Source: Rhizobium lentis
GTDB lineage: Bacteria; Pseudomonadota; Alphaproteobacteria; Rhizobiales; Rhizobiaceae
Length of the DNA: 64,000 bases
Assembly: GCF_017352135.1 (NCBI RefSeq)
Contig: NZ_CP071457.1
Location: forward strand, 124,001 to 188,000
Reading direction: 5' to 3'
Positions 63,251 through 64,000 of this stretch are shown piece by piece. Within the stretch, counting starts at the first letter, position 1; every line of letters starts with the position of its first letter. The notes under the pieces are model-generated. The model searched no databases, was not told the DNA's origin, and saw nothing but the letters and a program-made list of their open reading frames with translations. The translations under genes and the position numbers were made by a program.

Positions 63251-63706
63251 ATGTCATTGGCTTTACGGGAATTCACGCCGGCCGAATGCTACGCCGTCTT
63301 GGAAGAGAAAAGATTTGGGCACTTGGCCTGCTGCAAGGACGGCCAGCCATACGTCGTGCCGATCTATTTCTCCTATCAAAATGGCGTCGCCTACTGTTTT
63401 TCGATGCCCGGCCGCAAACTGGAATGGATGCGGGAAAACGATAAGATCTGCCTGCAGGTGGATCGGAGGGTGGGCAAAGGCTGGACGAGCGTTATCGTTG
63501 AAGGGAGGTTCGAGGAGTTTCCCGACACCGCACCCTGGCGGAGCGAACGCCTGCACGCCTGGGAAATGCTGCAGAAGCACCCGGACTGGTGGGAGGTCGG
63601 TTCGCTGAAGCCGCATGAGGTTCCGGTCCTTGCCGAATCTCCGCACATCTTCTTTGGAATCCTTGTCCGGACAGTATCGGGCCGTGCGGCTTTTGCCATC
63701 GACTAG
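63251..63706 (+). CDS. Pyridoxamine 5'-phosphate oxidase-like flavin-binding protein
   Basis: 151 residues of the PNPOx-like split-barrel family (LALREFTPAECYAVLEEKRFGHLACCKDGQPYVVPIYFSYQ). These proteins bind FMN, heme or F420 and are mostly uncharacterised. A strong ribosome site (GAAAGGAGCGTCTC) precedes the ATG. It is 99 bp after the DksA-like gene on the same strand, among universal stress proteins; similar sets are found in low-oxygen regulons. Confidence 0.85.
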   Translation: MSLALREFTPAECYAVLEEKRFGHLACCKDGQPYVVPIYFSYQNGVAYCFSMPGRKLEWMRENDKICLQVDRRVGKGWTSVIVEGRFEEFPDTAPWRSERLHAWEMLQKHPDWWEVGSLKPHEVPVLAESPHIFFGILVRTVSGRAAFAID

Positions 63707-63858
63707 CACCGCAACGGGAGCAGCGCTTGAGCTGAAATGCGGGCGATGTCGCCGCGGCGAGAGCGAACTGACGGTGATGCATGTCGCCAGCCGTGCATGA
63801 TCCGGGCGACATGCACAAACAAGTTGTCGAGGCGCCGGGCCGGCCAAGCGCCTGCGGT

Positions 63859-64000
63859 TCAATGAGCCATGAAGACCGGCATCCTGCTTTCTTCGATCAT
63901 GTTGCGCGTCACCCCGCCAAAGATCGTCTGCCGCCAGCGCGGATGTTTATAGGCGCCCATGACGATCAGGTCGGCGGATACGTCAACGGCATGCTGTCGC
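63859..64000 (-). CDS. Universal stress protein, C-terminal part (continues beyond the window)
   Basis: The minus-strand frame ending at 63859 reads VSADLIVMGAYKHPRWRQTIFGGVTRNMI and ends in MPVFMAH. This is the C-terminal ATP-binding signature of a UspA protein (G-A-x-x-H...GGVTR). The rest lies to the right of the window. It is convergent with the PNPOx-like gene across a 150-bp gap. Confidence 0.8.
   Translation of the reverse strand, partial: RQHAVDVSADLIVMGAYKHPRWRQTIFGGVTRNMIEESRMPVFMAH

Overview
The window is high-GC DNA that reads as a Rhizobium plasmid or accessory replicon, most likely of the R. etli/R. leguminosarum group. The evidence is a complete symbiotic cbb3-oxidase locus (fixNOQP, fixGHIS), the rhizobial regulator trio FixK, hybrid FixL and FxkR-like, CUT1 sugar ABC operons under LacI repressors, and an imp-type type VI secretion cluster. 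No rRNA, tRNA or CRISPR array was seen.

Layout. (1) 1-12.5 kb: the end of a T6SS cluster (tssL partial, tssM, tagF), followed without gaps by a DUF2169 protein, a degenerate ketosynthase-like protein, a PAAR-like/HNH toxin candidate and its putative immunity protein. Convergent to these are vgrG, a DUF6484 protein and a short TIGR02270-like protein. (2) 12.7-19.0 kb: four minus-strand genes of unclear purpose, namely a secreted caspase-like/Sel1 protein, a phosphoribosyltransferase-HAD fusion, a small lipoprotein and a double glycosyltransferase. (3) 19.2-25.5 kb: nitronate monooxygenase, an IS3 relic, an AraC regulator and two paralogous aldehyde dehydrogenases separated by livM and SDR relics. 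(4) 25.7-34.3 kb: a LacI repressor and a divergent operon of sugar ABC transporter, GH91 and GH32 enzymes, read here as intracellular difructose-anhydride or inulin-oligosaccharide catabolism. (5) 34.4-53.9 kb: a microaerobic respiration block, hemA, CBS-BON, ccmE, Crp/Fnr regulator, fixSIHG, a 61-residue ORF, fixPQON, then fixK, hybrid fixL, pseudoazurin, hemN and an fxkR-like response regulator. (6) 54.0-61.7 kb: a second sugar ABC system with LacI repressor, PfkB kinase and RbsD/FucU mutarotase. (7) 61.7-64 kb: universal stress proteins, a DksA/TraR-type zinc-finger protein and a PNPOx-like protein.

How it fits together. Good TTGAT-N4-ATCAA-type (FNR/FixK) boxes lie upstream of hemA, the CBS-BON gene, fixG, fixN, pseudoazurin, hemN and the DksA-like gene. 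A direct repeat GTTACA-N4-GTTACA lies upstream of fixK and matches what I recall of the FxkR 'K-box'. The model is: low oxygen is sensed by hybrid FixL, which signals to FxkR, which activates fixK, which switches on the cbb3 oxidase, its copper/assembly factors, heme supply (HemA, HemN, CcmE) and a copper electron carrier. The two sugar operons each carry clear operators: three tandem sites exactly 22 bp apart at 26.74-26.79 kb, and two perfect ATGAAACGTTTCAT palindromes at 60.38-60.48 kb.

The least ordinary items are the GH91/GH32 operon with no signal peptides, the T6SS cargo cassette containing a ketosynthase that appears to have lost its catalytic Cys, and the caspase/PRTase-HAD/lipoprotein/glycosyltransferase cluster next to vgrG.
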